Below the pieces are notes generated by a model. The model was not told the DNA's origin and did no database searches. It saw only the letters and a program-made list of their open reading frames with translations. A program made the position numbers and the translations under genes. From Sphingobacteriaceae bacterium (lineage in GTDB: Bacteria > Bacillota > Sulfobacillia > Thermaerobacterales > RSA17), in contig DATGRI010000012.1 in NCBI GenBank assembly GCA_035303785.1, positions 1-34,703 of the forward strand: DNA of 34,703 nt, read 5' to 3'. Numbering within the stretch: the first letter of the stretch is position 1; each line of letters opens with the position of its first letter. Positions 7,754 through 16,674 of this stretch are shown here, one piece after another.

Positions 7754-8395
7754 ATGGATCACGCCCCCCAGCCCCTGGCCCGGAGCGGTGACGACGACGA
7801 CCGGGAACTGGTGGAACGGGCCCGGGCCGGAGATGAAGGGGCCTTCGCCCAGTTGGTCACCCGCTATGAAGGCCGGGTTTACAATTTGGCTTTGCGCTAC
7901 TGCGGCGATGCCCACGAGGCCGGCGACCTGGCCCAGGAGGCCTTCCTGCGGGTTTACCGGGGGTTGTCGGGGTTCCGGGGCACCGCCCGGTTTTCCACTT
8001 GGCTGTACCGCATTGTCATCAACGTCTGCCGGGATTGGGAGCGCAAGCGCCGTCGCCGTCCCACGGTGGCGTGGCCTACGGTGGACGACGGCGACCGCCC
8101 CAAGGACTTGCCCGACCCGGCGCCGGGACCCGAAGAAGTTTCGGCGGACAACGAACTGCGGCGCCGGGTGGTCCAGGAGATCGCCCAGCTGCCGCAGGAG
8201 TACCGGCAGGCGGTGCTGCTCCGGGACGTGCAGGATTTGAGCTACGGTGAGATTGCCCACATCCTGCAGGTGAGTGTCGGCACCGTCAAATCGAGAATTC
8301 ACCGCGGCCGCGCCGCCTTGCGGGACCGCCTGGCAGCGGCCGGCCTGCTGCCCCCCGGCAGCGGCGCGGGCCGAGGGGAGGACGATGGGCCTTGA
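7754..8395 (+). CDS. ECF-family RNA polymerase sigma factor
   Basis: Directs RNA polymerase to a stress or envelope regulon. It has 213 residues. Region 2 spans about 25-95, including DLAQEAFLRVYRGL and the FSTWLYRIVINVCRD segment. Region 4 spans about 145-195, with LPQEYRQAVLLRD, LSYGEIAHIL and VGTVKSRIHRGR. The ATG at 7754 follows GGAGG at 7738-7742. An in-frame GTG at 7706 lies inside the proposed ECF promoter and is rejected. It overlaps the anti-sigma gene by 4 bases, which implies translational coupling. The promoter pattern suggests positive autoregulation. The specific regulon is unknown. Confidence 0.95.
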   Translation: MDHAPQPLARSGDDDDRELVERARAGDEGAFAQLVTRYEGRVYNLALRYCGDAHEAGDLAQEAFLRVYRGLSGFRGTARFSTWLYRIVINVCRDWERKRRRRPTVAWPTVDDGDRPKDLPDPAPGPEEVSADNELRRRVVQEIAQLPQEYRQAVLLRDVQDLSYGEIAHILQVSVGTVKSRIHRGRAALRDRLAAAGLLPPGSGAGRGEDDGP

Positions 8396-9081
8396 CCGAC
8401 GCCCATCCCCAGGAAGAACTGCTGTCGGCCTGGGTGGACGACGCCCTGTCGCCGGCAGAAAAAGAGGCCCTCGACCGGCACCTGGCCCAATGTGACCGGT
8501 GCCGCGCTACCGTGGCCCAGCTCCAGGCGGTGCGGGACCTGTTGCGGGACCTGCCCCGGGAGCCGGTGCCCGCCGGTTGGCGGGACGGGCTCATGGCCCG
8601 GGTGGCCGGGGAAGAAGACGCCCCGCCCGACGGCGCCGCCGCCCCGGCGGGGGGCGCCCCCTGGTGGTCCTCCCGGCCCGGCCTGCTGGCCGGTGCGGCG
8701 GTCGTTCTCCTGATCCTGGTGGTGGGCGGCCTGCGCCTCATGGGCCCCCTGGGAGCCGGCTCACCGGCAGCCGACGAAGTCGCTCCCTTGAGCCAGCCCT
8801 TCATCGCCATGGAACGGGTGGAAACAACCGATGAACTGGTCCCCGAATCCGATGCCGCCGGCGACCCCGGCGTGGGCGGCCATGCCCTAGACGCCGGCCG
8901 AGCCCAGGACGCCGGCGACACCCAGGACGGCGGTGCCAATGAGATCCTGATGGCTGAGCGGCAGCCCGGCAGGCGGCGGGTGCATTTCACGGTGCTGGCC
9001 ACAGCGCTGACAACGCTGGCGGTTACCGTCTCCCTCTTGATCGTGGTCACCCGCCGGCGCCGGTCCCCGCCCCCCGCCTAG
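8392..9081 (+). CDS. membrane anti-sigma factor with zinc-finger (ZAS) domain
   Basis: Expected to hold the upstream ECF sigma factor inactive at the membrane. It has 229 residues. The N-terminal zinc-binding anti-sigma motif is complete: His5, then His30, Cys34 and Cys37 in the H-x3-C-x2-C arrangement. A hydrophobic segment at about 98-118 crosses the membrane, followed by an acidic Asp/Gly/Ala-rich stretch. A second hydrophobic segment near the C-terminus (about 198-220) ends in an Arg-rich tail, giving two possible membrane spans where many family members have one. The TTG start overlaps the sigma stop codon as TTGA and has a strong GAGGGGAGG site. Confidence 0.9.
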   Translation: MTDAHPQEELLSAWVDDALSPAEKEALDRHLAQCDRCRATVAQLQAVRDLLRDLPREPVPAGWRDGLMARVAGEEDAPPDGAAAPAGGAPWWSSRPGLLAGAAVVLLILVVGGLRLMGPLGAGSPAADEVAPLSQPFIAMERVETTDELVPESDAAGDPGVGGHALDAGRAQDAGDTQDGGANEILMAERQPGRRRVHFTVLATALTTLAVTVSLLIVVTRRRRSPPPA

Positions 9082-9177
9082 AACCGCCCGGGCAGGAATA
9101 GGCCTGCCTCTTGCGAAGTGCATGGGAGTATGGAATTCCCTTACATCAGGCAATCAGGGCCGGGGGGAGATGACTCG

Positions 9178-11667
9178 TTGAAGCAGGCCAGGCGCTTGAC
9201 TCCTGAAGAAGTCATCAACGTATGTGACCCTGAAGAATTCGACTTCGAAACTACAGAAGAGGTGCCGGCCCTGGCCGGCATGATCGGCCAGGAGCGGGCC
9301 ACCCGGGCCATGGAGTTCGGCCTGCGGATGAACGGCACCGGCTACAACATTTTCATGGCCGGCCCGCCGGGCACCGGCAAGACCACCTACGCCGTCAACA
9401 TGGCGGGCCTCATGGCCGGAAAGAAGCCTGTTCCCCGGGATTGGGTCTACGTTTACAACTTCGACCGGCCCGATCAGCCCCAGGCCATCAGCCTGCGGCC
9501 CGGCTTCGGGCGGCTGTTCGTACAGTACATGTCCGAACTGGTCACCGACGCCGCCGCCGAAATCGCCAAGGTTTTCGAAAGCGAACATTACGAGAAGGAA
9601 CGCCAGGAACTCATGCTCTCCCTCCATCGCAAGGGGGAGGAGATCTTCAAGGAAGTGGAGGCCCAGATCCGGCCCTACGGCTTCGCCTTGAGCCACGGCC
9701 CCACCGGCTTCCTGACCATTCCCCTGGACGCCCGGGGCCAGCCCCTGAGCCGGGAAGACTTCGAAGCCCTGCCGGAGTCCTACCGCAAGCTGCTGGAGGA
9801 GCGGAGCCGGGTGGTCCAGCAGATCCTTAGCGACGGCATGCGCCGGGTGCGGGCCGTGGAGCGGGAGACCCGGGAAGCCCTGCGCAAGCTGGACCGGGAT
9901 CTGGCCAACGCCGCCCTGGAGCCTTTGTTCCGCCGGGTGGCCGAAGCCTTCCCCAAAGAGCCCAAAGTGGCCGCCTATCTGGAGCGGGTCCAGGCCGACA
10001 TGGTGGACCGGCTCCACGTCTTCCGCACCACCGAGGAGCGGAAGCCGCCCCTGCCCATGTTCGGCCCCAGCCCCGACGAGCGCAAGGAAACCCTCCAGCG
10101 CTACGCCGTCAACCTCCTGGTGGACCACAGCCAGAGCCGGGGCGCCCCCGTGGTGGTGGAGGCCAACCCCACCTACTACAACCTGCTGGGCAAGGTGGAG
10201 TTCGTCGGCCACATGGGCGGCCTGACCACCAACCATACCCAGATCAAGGCCGGCGCCCTGCACCGGGCCAACGGCGGCTATCTCATCCTGCAGGCCATGG
10301 ACGTCCTCATGAGCCCCGGGGCCTGGGAGGCCCTGAAGCGGGCCCTCAAGACCAGCCGGCTGTACATCGAGGCCCTCGGGGCCCAGGCCGGCTTCGTGCC
10401 CATGCGCAGCATGCGGCCCGAGCCCATTCCCCTGGACGTGAAGGTCATCCTCATCGGCAACCCCCGGCTGTACCACATGCTGCACCAGTACGACGAGGAT
10501 TTTGACAAGCTGTTCAAGGTGCGGGCCGACTTCGACGTGGAGATGGACCGGAATCCCGCCAACCTGATGGGTTATGCCAGTTTCATCAGTTCCCACAGCC
10601 GGCGGGAGGCCCTGCGCCATTTCGACCGCACCGCCGTGGCCAAGATCATCGAATTCTCCTCCCGGCTGGCCGACGACCAGCGAAAGTTGTCCACCCGCTT
10701 CGGCGAGATCGTGGACATCCTTTACGAAGCCAACGCCTGGGCCGAAGCCAGCGGCATGCCCGTGGTCAACGGCGACCACGTGAAGCAGGCCATCGAGGAA
10801 AAGATCTACCGTTCCAATCTGATGGAGGAGAAGATCCAGGAAGCCATCCAGCGGGGCCGTCTCCTGGTGGACGTGTCCGGCCGGGTGGTGGGCCAGGTCA
10901 ACGGCCTGTCGGTCATGGGCATCGGCGACCACTTCTTCGGCCGGCCGTCCCGCATTACCGCCCGCATCTACATGGGGGAGAAGGGCGTAGTCAACATCGA
11001 GCGGGAAACGGAACTGTCGGGCCGCATCCACGACAAGGGGCTCCTGACCCTCATCGGGTACTTGGGCGGCCGCTACGCCCAGAATAGGCCCTTGACCTTG
11101 TCGGCCAGCATAACTTTCGAGCAGTTGTATTCAGGGGTGGACGGCGACTCCGCCTCCAGCGCCGAACTGTACGCCCTCCTGTCGGCCCTGGCGGGGCTGC
11201 CCATCGACCAGGGCATCGCCGTCACCGGCTCCATCAACCAGTACGGGCAGATCCAGCCCATCGGCGGCGTCAACGAGAAGATCGAAGGCTTTTTCGCCGC
11301 CTGCAAGGCCTTGGGCATGACGGGCCGCCAGGGCGTGGTCATTCCGGTGCAAAACGTGGAGAATTTGATGCTCAAGGACGAGGTGGTGGAAGCCGTCCGG
11401 GACGGGCGCTTCCACATCTGGGCCATTTCTACCGTGGATGAAGGCTTGGCCTTGCTCACGGGCGTCCCCGCCGGGGAGCCCGACGAACAGGGGCAGTACC
11501 CGCCCGACACCGTCCACGGCCGGGTCCACGCCCGCCTGGAAGAGTTGGCCCAAGGCTTGAAGGCCTTCGGTGTCCGGGGCGCCCCCGCCCCCGGCGCCCG
11601 CCGTACCTATCCTGAGGTCGAGGAGCCGGAGCCGGTCCCCAGGGACGACGGCGAGGCCCCATGGTGA
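9178..11667 (+). CDS. ATP-dependent Lon-like protease (LonB type, AAA_32)
   Basis: Cytoplasmic ATP-driven serine protease. From the chosen start it has 829 residues. The Walker A motif GPPGTGKTT begins at residue 62, after an N-terminal CDPEEFDFETTEE segment typical of this family. A long helical insertion at about 130-250 sits between ATPase segments. The C-terminal Lon protease domain contains GDSASS with catalytic Ser658 and GGVNEKIEGF with Lys701; the 43-residue spacing equals that of classical Lon. The TTG at 9178 was preferred over GTG 9118 and ATG 9130 because GGGGGGAGATGA lies just before it. Its stop overlaps the polA start by 7 bases. Confidence 0.93.
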   Translation: MKQARRLTPEEVINVCDPEEFDFETTEEVPALAGMIGQERATRAMEFGLRMNGTGYNIFMAGPPGTGKTTYAVNMAGLMAGKKPVPRDWVYVYNFDRPDQPQAISLRPGFGRLFVQYMSELVTDAAAEIAKVFESEHYEKERQELMLSLHRKGEEIFKEVEAQIRPYGFALSHGPTGFLTIPLDARGQPLSREDFEALPESYRKLLEERSRVVQQILSDGMRRVRAVERETREALRKLDRDLANAALEPLFRRVAEAFPKEPKVAAYLERVQADMVDRLHVFRTTEERKPPLPMFGPSPDERKETLQRYAVNLLVDHSQSRGAPVVVEANPTYYNLLGKVEFVGHMGGLTTNHTQIKAGALHRANGGYLILQAMDVLMSPGAWEALKRALKTSRLYIEALGAQAGFVPMRSMRPEPIPLDVKVILIGNPRLYHMLHQYDEDFDKLFKVRADFDVEMDRNPANLMGYASFISSHSRREALRHFDRTAVAKIIEFSSRLADDQRKLSTRFGEIVDILYEANAWAEASGMPVVNGDHVKQAIEEKIYRSNLMEEKIQEAIQRGRLLVDVSGRVVGQVNGLSVMGIGDHFFGRPSRITARIYMGEKGVVNIERETELSGRIHDKGLLTLIGYLGGRYAQNRPLTLSASITFEQLYSGVDGDSASSAELYALLSALAGLPIDQGIAVTGSINQYGQIQPIGGVNEKIEGFFAACKALGMTGRQGVVIPVQNVENLMLKDEVVEAVRDGRFHIWAISTVDEGLALLTGVPAGEPDEQGQYPPDTVHGRVHARLEELAQGLKAFGVRGAPAPGARRTYPEVEEPEPVPRDDGEAPW

Positions 11668-14540
11668 GCCGGCAAGGGCCCGCAGGCGGGCAAGGACGAC
11701 AAGAGAACGGACAGGGGAAGGGCCGTCCCCGCCTGATGCTGGTGGACGGCTACAGCCTCATCTTCCGGGCCTTCTTCGCCCTGCCTCCCGATTTGCGCAG
11801 CGCCGACGGCCAGCCCACCCAGGCGGTCCTGGGCTTCATGAACATGCTGGTGCGGCTCCTGTCGGAGTTGGAGCCCACCCACCTGGCCGTGGCCTTCGAC
11901 GCCCCGGGGCCCACCTTCCGCCACGAAGCCTATCCCGAGTACAAGGCCCACCGGGAGAAAACCCCCGACGAGCTGCTCAGCCAGTTCCCCCTGGTGCGGG
12001 AACTGCTGGACGCCTTGAACGTGCCCGTCATCGAAGCCGAAGGCTATGAGGCCGATGATGTTATCGCCACCTTGGCGGGGCTGGGCCGCCGCCACGATGC
12101 CGAGGTCATCGTGGTGACGGGCGACCGGGACCTGCTCCAGGTGGTGGACGAAGGGATCCGGGCCCTGGTGAGCCGCCGGGGCATCACCGACCTCCACGAG
12201 TACGACTTGGACCGGATCCGCCGGGAGTTCGGCGTGGAGCCCCGCCAGCTGGCCGACGTGAAAGGGCTCATGGGCGACCAGTCCGACAACATCCCCGGCG
12301 TGCCCGGGGTGGGGGAGAAGACCGCCCTGAAGTTGATCCGCCAGTTCGGCAACGTGGACGGCGTCCTGGCCAACCTGGACGCCGTTGGGGGCAAGAAGTT
12401 GCCGGCGGTGCTGGCGGAGCATGCCCAGGCGGCCCGCACCAGCCGGGACCTGGCCCTCATCGCCGCCGACGTGCCCCTGCCCGTAACGGATTTGAACCCC
12501 TTGGTCCGCCGCCCGCCCAAGGAGGAAGAGACGGTGGCGGTGCTGGACCGCCTGGGCTTCCGGACCTTGAAGGCCAGGCTGGGCCTGGACCGCCCCCAGG
12601 ATGCCGTTGAGGCGGGCCGCAGGCTGGGGGAGGCGGCAGGGACCATCCACATCAAGAACCCCGGCGATCCTTTGGATGATTTGCACACGGCCGTGGCCGC
12701 CGCCCGGCAGGCGTCTCTGGTCTACCGCTGGCACAACCCCGAACCCAACCCCCGCCGGGAGCCCCTCTTGGTGCTGGCCGCCGCCCTGGAGCCCGGCGGC
12801 ACGTGGATTGTCTACAGCGGCGCGCCGGCGGAATCCGGCAGCCCGCCGGCCCTGGAGGGCGTGGGGGACGGTGGCGCCGGCGCCGGCCCCGCCGACGCCT
12901 CCTTGCTGGCGGTGGTGGACGACCTGCTGGATCGGGCCGCCGCGGGCCGGTTGAAGCTGGTGGTCCACGACTTGAAGCCCCTGCTGGCCCGTCGCCGGCG
13001 GGACGACTGGGCCGCATTGGACTTCCCGCCGGGGGCGGTGTTCGATACGGCCATAGCCGCCTATCTCCTGGACCCGGGCCGCAGCACCTACCGGGTGGGA
13101 GAACTGGCCCGCCAGTACTTGGAGCAGACTTTGCCCGAGCCCGAGGACCTGCTGCCCACGGGCCGGCGCAAGGCCGGGCAGCCCCCCGCCGGCTTCGGCA
13201 GTGTGGACCGGCAGGCCTTGGCCGGGGTTTTGGCAGCGACCGCCGCAGCCCTGCCGGACCTGGCGGAAGCCATGGCCGCCCACCTGCAGGCGCAGGAAAT
13301 GGAGCCCTTGTTCCACGACATCGAGACGCCCCTCATTTTCGTCCTGGCGGCCATGGAGCAGCGGGGCGTGGCCATCGACCCCCAGGTGCTCAAGGATTTG
13401 GGCCAGACCATCAGCCGCCGCATCGAGGAACTGGCCGGCCAGATCTACGAATTGGCCGGGGGCCCCTTCAACATCAACTCCACCCAGCAGTTGGGCAAGG
13501 TGCTGTTTGAAGACCTGGACCTGCCCATCATCAAGCGGACCAAGACGGGCTACTCCACCGACGCCGAGGTGCTGGAGACCCTTGCGGGGGAGCATCCCAT
13601 CGTGGACCTGGTCATGGAGCACCGGCAGCTGGCCAAGCTCCAGAGCACCTATGTGCAGGGGCTGCTGGCGGAAATCGACCCCCAGGACGGCCGCATTCAC
13701 ACCACCTTCCAGCAGACGGTGGCGGCCACTGGGCGCCTGGCCTCCACCAACCCCAACCTGCAGAACATCCCCATCCGGGACGAGCCGGGGAAGGGCCTGC
13801 GCCGGGCCTTCACGGCGCCGCCGGACCACATGCTGGTGACGGCCGACTACTCCCAGATCGAACTGCGCATCCTGGCCCACCTGTCGGGGGACCAGGTGCT
13901 GGTGGAGGCCTTCGCCGCCGGGGAAGACATCCACCGGCGCACCGCCGCGGAAGTGTTCGGCGTGCCCCTGGACCAGGTGACGCCCGATCAGCGGTCGGCC
14001 GCCAAGGCGGTCAACTTCGGCATCATCTACGGCATCAGCGATTTCGGCCTGTCCCGGCAATTGGGCATCAGCCGCGCCGAGGCCAAGGAGTACATCGACG
14101 TCTACTTCAGCCGCTATCCCGGGGTGGCAGAGTACATGGAAAAGCAGATCCAGCGGGCCCGGGAGCAAGGCTACGTGCGCACCATGTTCAACCGGATCCG
14201 CTACCTGCCCGACATACACCACCGGGTGCCCCACCGGCGCCAGTTCGCCGAGCGCACCGCCATCAACACCCCCATCCAGGGCACCGCCGCCGACATCATC
14301 AAGCTGGCCATGGTAAGGGTGGCCCGCCGGCTGGGGGCCGAGGGGATGGCCGCCCGGCTGGTGCTGCAGATCCACGATGAACTGATGGTGGAGGCCCCCC
14401 AAGGAGAGGTGGACGCCGTGGCCCGGCTGCTGGTGGAGGAGATGACGGGCGCCGTGGACTTGTCGGTGGCCTTGGTGGTGGATGTGAACGTGGGGCCCGA
14501 CTGGTACAATATCTCTCCCTACCAGGTGAATGCCGGATAA
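11661..14540 (+). CDS. polA: DNA polymerase I
   Basis: Fills gaps and removes RNA primers in replication and repair. It has 959 residues. The N-terminal 5'-nuclease domain (about 25-300) has LMLVDGYSLIFRAFFAL, EGYEADDVIATLA, VTGDRDLLQ and the GDQSDNIPGVPGVGEKTA helix-hairpin-helix. The middle 3'-5' exonuclease region is present in length but lacks the DxE metal-binding residues, so proofreading is probably absent, as in Bst and Taq polymerases. The polymerase domain has DYSQIELRILAHLSGD (motif A, near 729), RSAAKAVNFGIIYG (motif B) and QIHDELMVEAP (motif C). The ATG overlaps the end of the protease gene. mutM follows 24 bases downstream. Confidence 0.97.
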   Translation: MVSRQGPAGGQGRQENGQGKGRPRLMLVDGYSLIFRAFFALPPDLRSADGQPTQAVLGFMNMLVRLLSELEPTHLAVAFDAPGPTFRHEAYPEYKAHREKTPDELLSQFPLVRELLDALNVPVIEAEGYEADDVIATLAGLGRRHDAEVIVVTGDRDLLQVVDEGIRALVSRRGITDLHEYDLDRIRREFGVEPRQLADVKGLMGDQSDNIPGVPGVGEKTALKLIRQFGNVDGVLANLDAVGGKKLPAVLAEHAQAARTSRDLALIAADVPLPVTDLNPLVRRPPKEEETVAVLDRLGFRTLKARLGLDRPQDAVEAGRRLGEAAGTIHIKNPGDPLDDLHTAVAAARQASLVYRWHNPEPNPRREPLLVLAAALEPGGTWIVYSGAPAESGSPPALEGVGDGGAGAGPADASLLAVVDDLLDRAAAGRLKLVVHDLKPLLARRRRDDWAALDFPPGAVFDTAIAAYLLDPGRSTYRVGELARQYLEQTLPEPEDLLPTGRRKAGQPPAGFGSVDRQALAGVLAATAAALPDLAEAMAAHLQAQEMEPLFHDIETPLIFVLAAMEQRGVAIDPQVLKDLGQTISRRIEELAGQIYELAGGPFNINSTQQLGKVLFEDLDLPIIKRTKTGYSTDAEVLETLAGEHPIVDLVMEHRQLAKLQSTYVQGLLAEIDPQDGRIHTTFQQTVAATGRLASTNPNLQNIPIRDEPGKGLRRAFTAPPDHMLVTADYSQIELRILAHLSGDQVLVEAFAAGEDIHRRTAAEVFGVPLDQVTPDQRSAAKAVNFGIIYGISDFGLSRQLGISRAEAKEYIDVYFSRYPGVAEYMEKQIQRAREQGYVRTMFNRIRYLPDIHHRVPHRRQFAERTAINTPIQGTAADIIKLAMVRVARRLGAEGMAARLVLQIHDELMVEAPQGEVDAVARLLVEEMTGAVDLSVALVVDVNVGPDWYNISPYQVNAG

Positions 14541-14564
14541 TGTTCAGGACAGGAAGACAGTCTC

Positions 14565-15524
14565 ATGCCCGAATTGCCTGAAGTGGAGACGGTCCGCCTA
14601 TCCTTGGCCGAACAGGTGCTGGGGGCGGAAATCGAGGGAGTCCAGGTCCATCACCCCGACGCCGTCCTGGCGCCGCCCCCCGGCCGGTGGCAGGATCTCC
14701 TGGCCGGGGCCGCCATCACGGGCACCGGCCGCCGGGGCAAGTATTTGTTCCTCGCCTTGCATCAGCCCAACTTGGCAGACGACATGGTGCTGCTGGTCCA
14801 CCTGCGCATGACCGGTCGCCTGCTGGTAGTGCCGGGCGACGAGCCCCTGGAGAAGCACACCCATGTGCAGATAGGCCTGTCCGGCGGGCGGGACCTGCGT
14901 TTTGTCGATACCCGGCGCTTCGGCCGCCTGGCGGTGCTGCCCATGGCTCACCTGGGCCCCGTGGCGGCAGCCGCCGGATTGGCGCCGTCGTCCAATGACG
15001 AGGATCTCGACGGCGGGGCGCGCAGCAGCGTCAAAGAAGCAGCTGCTGCCTTGGACTGGTTCCAGGTGCGGGAAGCCCTGCCGCCGGGCCTGTGGACCTT
15101 GGGCCCCGAGCCCCTTTCCCGGGATTTCACGCCGTCCTATCTGGCCCGGCAGCTGGAAGGGCGCAAGGCGCCCATCAAGAGGCTGCTCCTGGACCAGCGG
15201 CTGGTGGCCGGCCTGGGCAACATCTACGTGGATGAAGCCTTGTTCCGGTCCCGCATCCACCCGGCCCGGTCCGCCGGGTCCCTGACCAGGGCCGAAATCC
15301 GGCGGCTCCACAAGGCCATAGGCCAGGTGCTGCAGGAAGGCATCGCCTGGCGGGGCACCACCTTTTCCGACTTCGTAGACAGCGAAAGCCGGCCCGGTGA
15401 CATGGGCCGGCGGCTGCAGGTCTTTCGCAGGCAAGGGGAGCCTTGCCCCAAATGCGGCACAACCATTGAGAAAACCCGCCTGGCGGGCCGGGGGACCCAC
15501 TTCTGCCCCCGCTGCCAGGCTTAG
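14565..15524 (+). CDS. mutM: formamidopyrimidine-DNA glycosylase
   Basis: Excises 8-oxoguanine and formamidopyrimidines and cleaves the resulting abasic site. It has 319 residues, against about 270-290 usual. The N-terminus PELPEVETVR carries catalytic Pro and Glu. Lys59 in RRGKYLF matches the conserved active-site lysine. The helix-two-turn-helix region contains LVAGLGNIYVDEALF. The C-terminal zinc finger has CPKC and CPRC pairs. The extra length is an insertion near residues 140-180, Ala/Ser/Asp-rich then Trp-containing, before the conserved LGPEPLS. An AGGA site precedes the ATG. The stop codon shares bases with the convergent oxidoreductase gene. Confidence 0.95.
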   Translation: MPELPEVETVRLSLAEQVLGAEIEGVQVHHPDAVLAPPPGRWQDLLAGAAITGTGRRGKYLFLALHQPNLADDMVLLVHLRMTGRLLVVPGDEPLEKHTHVQIGLSGGRDLRFVDTRRFGRLAVLPMAHLGPVAAAAGLAPSSNDEDLDGGARSSVKEAAAALDWFQVREALPPGLWTLGPEPLSRDFTPSYLARQLEGRKAPIKRLLLDQRLVAGLGNIYVDEALFRSRIHPARSAGSLTRAEIRRLHKAIGQVLQEGIAWRGTTFSDFVDSESRPGDMGRRLQVFRRQGEPCPKCGTTIEKTRLAGRGTHFCPRCQA

Positions 15525-16552
15525 GGAACGAGAACTACCTTCCCCACGTGCTGCCGGTTTTCGATGATCTGATGGGCTTGGGCCGCTTCCTCCAAAGGCA
15601 GGGCCCGGTCCACGACCCCCCGCAGCCGGCCCGCTTCGATGTAGGGCAGCATGGTCCACAGGTCGGCCTTGGGGCCCATGTAGGTGCCCACCATGGTCTG
15701 GTGCTTGGCGAACAGATGGCGCAGGTCGATGCCCACCTGGGGGCCGCTGGTGGCGCCGCAGGTGACCAGGCGGGCCTGCCGGCCCATGCTGCGCAGGGCC
15801 GCTTCCCAGACGGCGGCGCCCACGCTTTCCACCACCACGTCCACGCCCCGGCCGCCCGTCAGTTCCTTCACCGTCTGGGCAATGTCCTGGCTGGTATGGT
15901 CGATGACCTCATGGGCACCCAGTTCCTTGACCCGCCGGGCCTTCTCCTCCCCGCCGGCCACGGCCAGCACCCGGGCGCCCCGCAGGCGGGCGGCCTGGAC
16001 GGCGGCGGTGCCCACACCGCCGCTGGCGCCGAAGACCAGCACCGTTTCGCCCATCTCCAGCCGGGCCCGGTCCAGCATGTGCCAGGCGGTGATGAACACC
16101 AAGGGGATGGCGGCGGCTTCCTCATAGCTCAAGTTGGCGGGCTTGGGCACCAGGTTGACGGCGGGCACCGTCACGTATTCCGCATAGCCCCCGTTGCGGG
16201 CCACGCCCATGACGCCGTACCGGGGGCACCAGTTGTCCCGGCCGCTGAGGCAGGCGGGGCATTGGCCGCAGGACAGGCCGGGGTTGATCATGACCTGGTC
16301 GCCCTCGCTCCAGCCCTGGACGCCGGGGCCCAGCCGGGCCACTTCGCCGGCGATGTCGGAGCCCAGGATGTGGGGCAGGGGATTGGTGGGCTTGGGCTGG
16401 CCCTTGCGGGTCCAAAGATCCAGATAGTTCAGGGCGGTGGCGCCCACCTTCAGGAGAACCTCGCCCGGCCCCGGCTCGGGGACGGGCACCTCCTCCAGCC
16501 GGAGAACGGAAGTGTCGCCGAATTCATGGATGCGAACAGCCTTCATAGTCAT
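15521..16552 (-). CDS. medium-chain zinc-type alcohol dehydrogenase / quinone oxidoreductase family protein
   Basis: NAD(P)-dependent reductase of the MDR superfamily; the substrate is unknown. It has 343 residues. The N-terminal GroES-like domain includes ALNYLDLW and GSDIAGEV. A structural-zinc loop with four cysteines occurs at about 95-110 (SCGQC, then CLSG, then WCPRYG). The nucleotide-binding glycine motif is GASGGVGTAAVQ near 165. The catalytic-zinc Cys and the GHE histidine are replaced (NYLD and GSD), as in quinone reductases. The ATG at 16552 sits 7 bases after GGAGGTG. It is convergent with mutM, with a 4-base overlap of stop codons. Confidence 0.88.
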   Translation of the reverse strand: MTMKAVRIHEFGDTSVLRLEEVPVPEPGPGEVLLKVGATALNYLDLWTRKGQPKPTNPLPHILGSDIAGEVARLGPGVQGWSEGDQVMINPGLSCGQCPACLSGRDNWCPRYGVMGVARNGGYAEYVTVPAVNLVPKPANLSYEEAAAIPLVFITAWHMLDRARLEMGETVLVFGASGGVGTAAVQAARLRGARVLAVAGGEEKARRVKELGAHEVIDHTSQDIAQTVKELTGGRGVDVVVESVGAAVWEAALRSMGRQARLVTCGATSGPQVGIDLRHLFAKHQTMVGTYMGPKADLWTMLPYIEAGRLRGVVDRALPLEEAAQAHQIIENRQHVGKVVLVP

Positions 16553-16636
16553 GCATCAGCACCTCCAGGGGTGATTGGTGGTTGTTTTCGCGGGCTTCCG
16601 GAGTATCCCTGCCCATCAAGCCGGGGCCTTCGGCGG

Positions 16637-16645
16637 TGCTATAAT
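16637..16645 (+). promoter_or_regulatory. extended -10 promoter of the coaE unit
   Basis: TGC directly before a perfect TATAAT (16640-16645). No good -35 occurs at 16-18 bases upstream, so recognition probably relies on the extended -10. The start point is near 16652. Confidence 0.55.
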
Positions 16646-16674
16646 GGGTCAATGGGAAGGGCAGGTGGCGCCTG

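Noticed and set aside
9090-9112. GGCAGG/CCTGCC hairpin between the anti-sigma and protease genes
   Set aside because: Only six base pairs and a weak TCTT follow-up; not convincing as a terminator.
9154-11031. Long minus-strand open frame opposite the Lon-like protease
   Set aside because: Same shadow effect; no ribosome-binding site and no recognisable domain.
11607-14402. Very long open frame on the minus strand opposite polA
   Set aside because: It is the antisense shadow of a high-GC gene with strong third-position bias; the translation is His/Gly/Gln-rich without family motifs, while polA motifs on the plus strand are complete.
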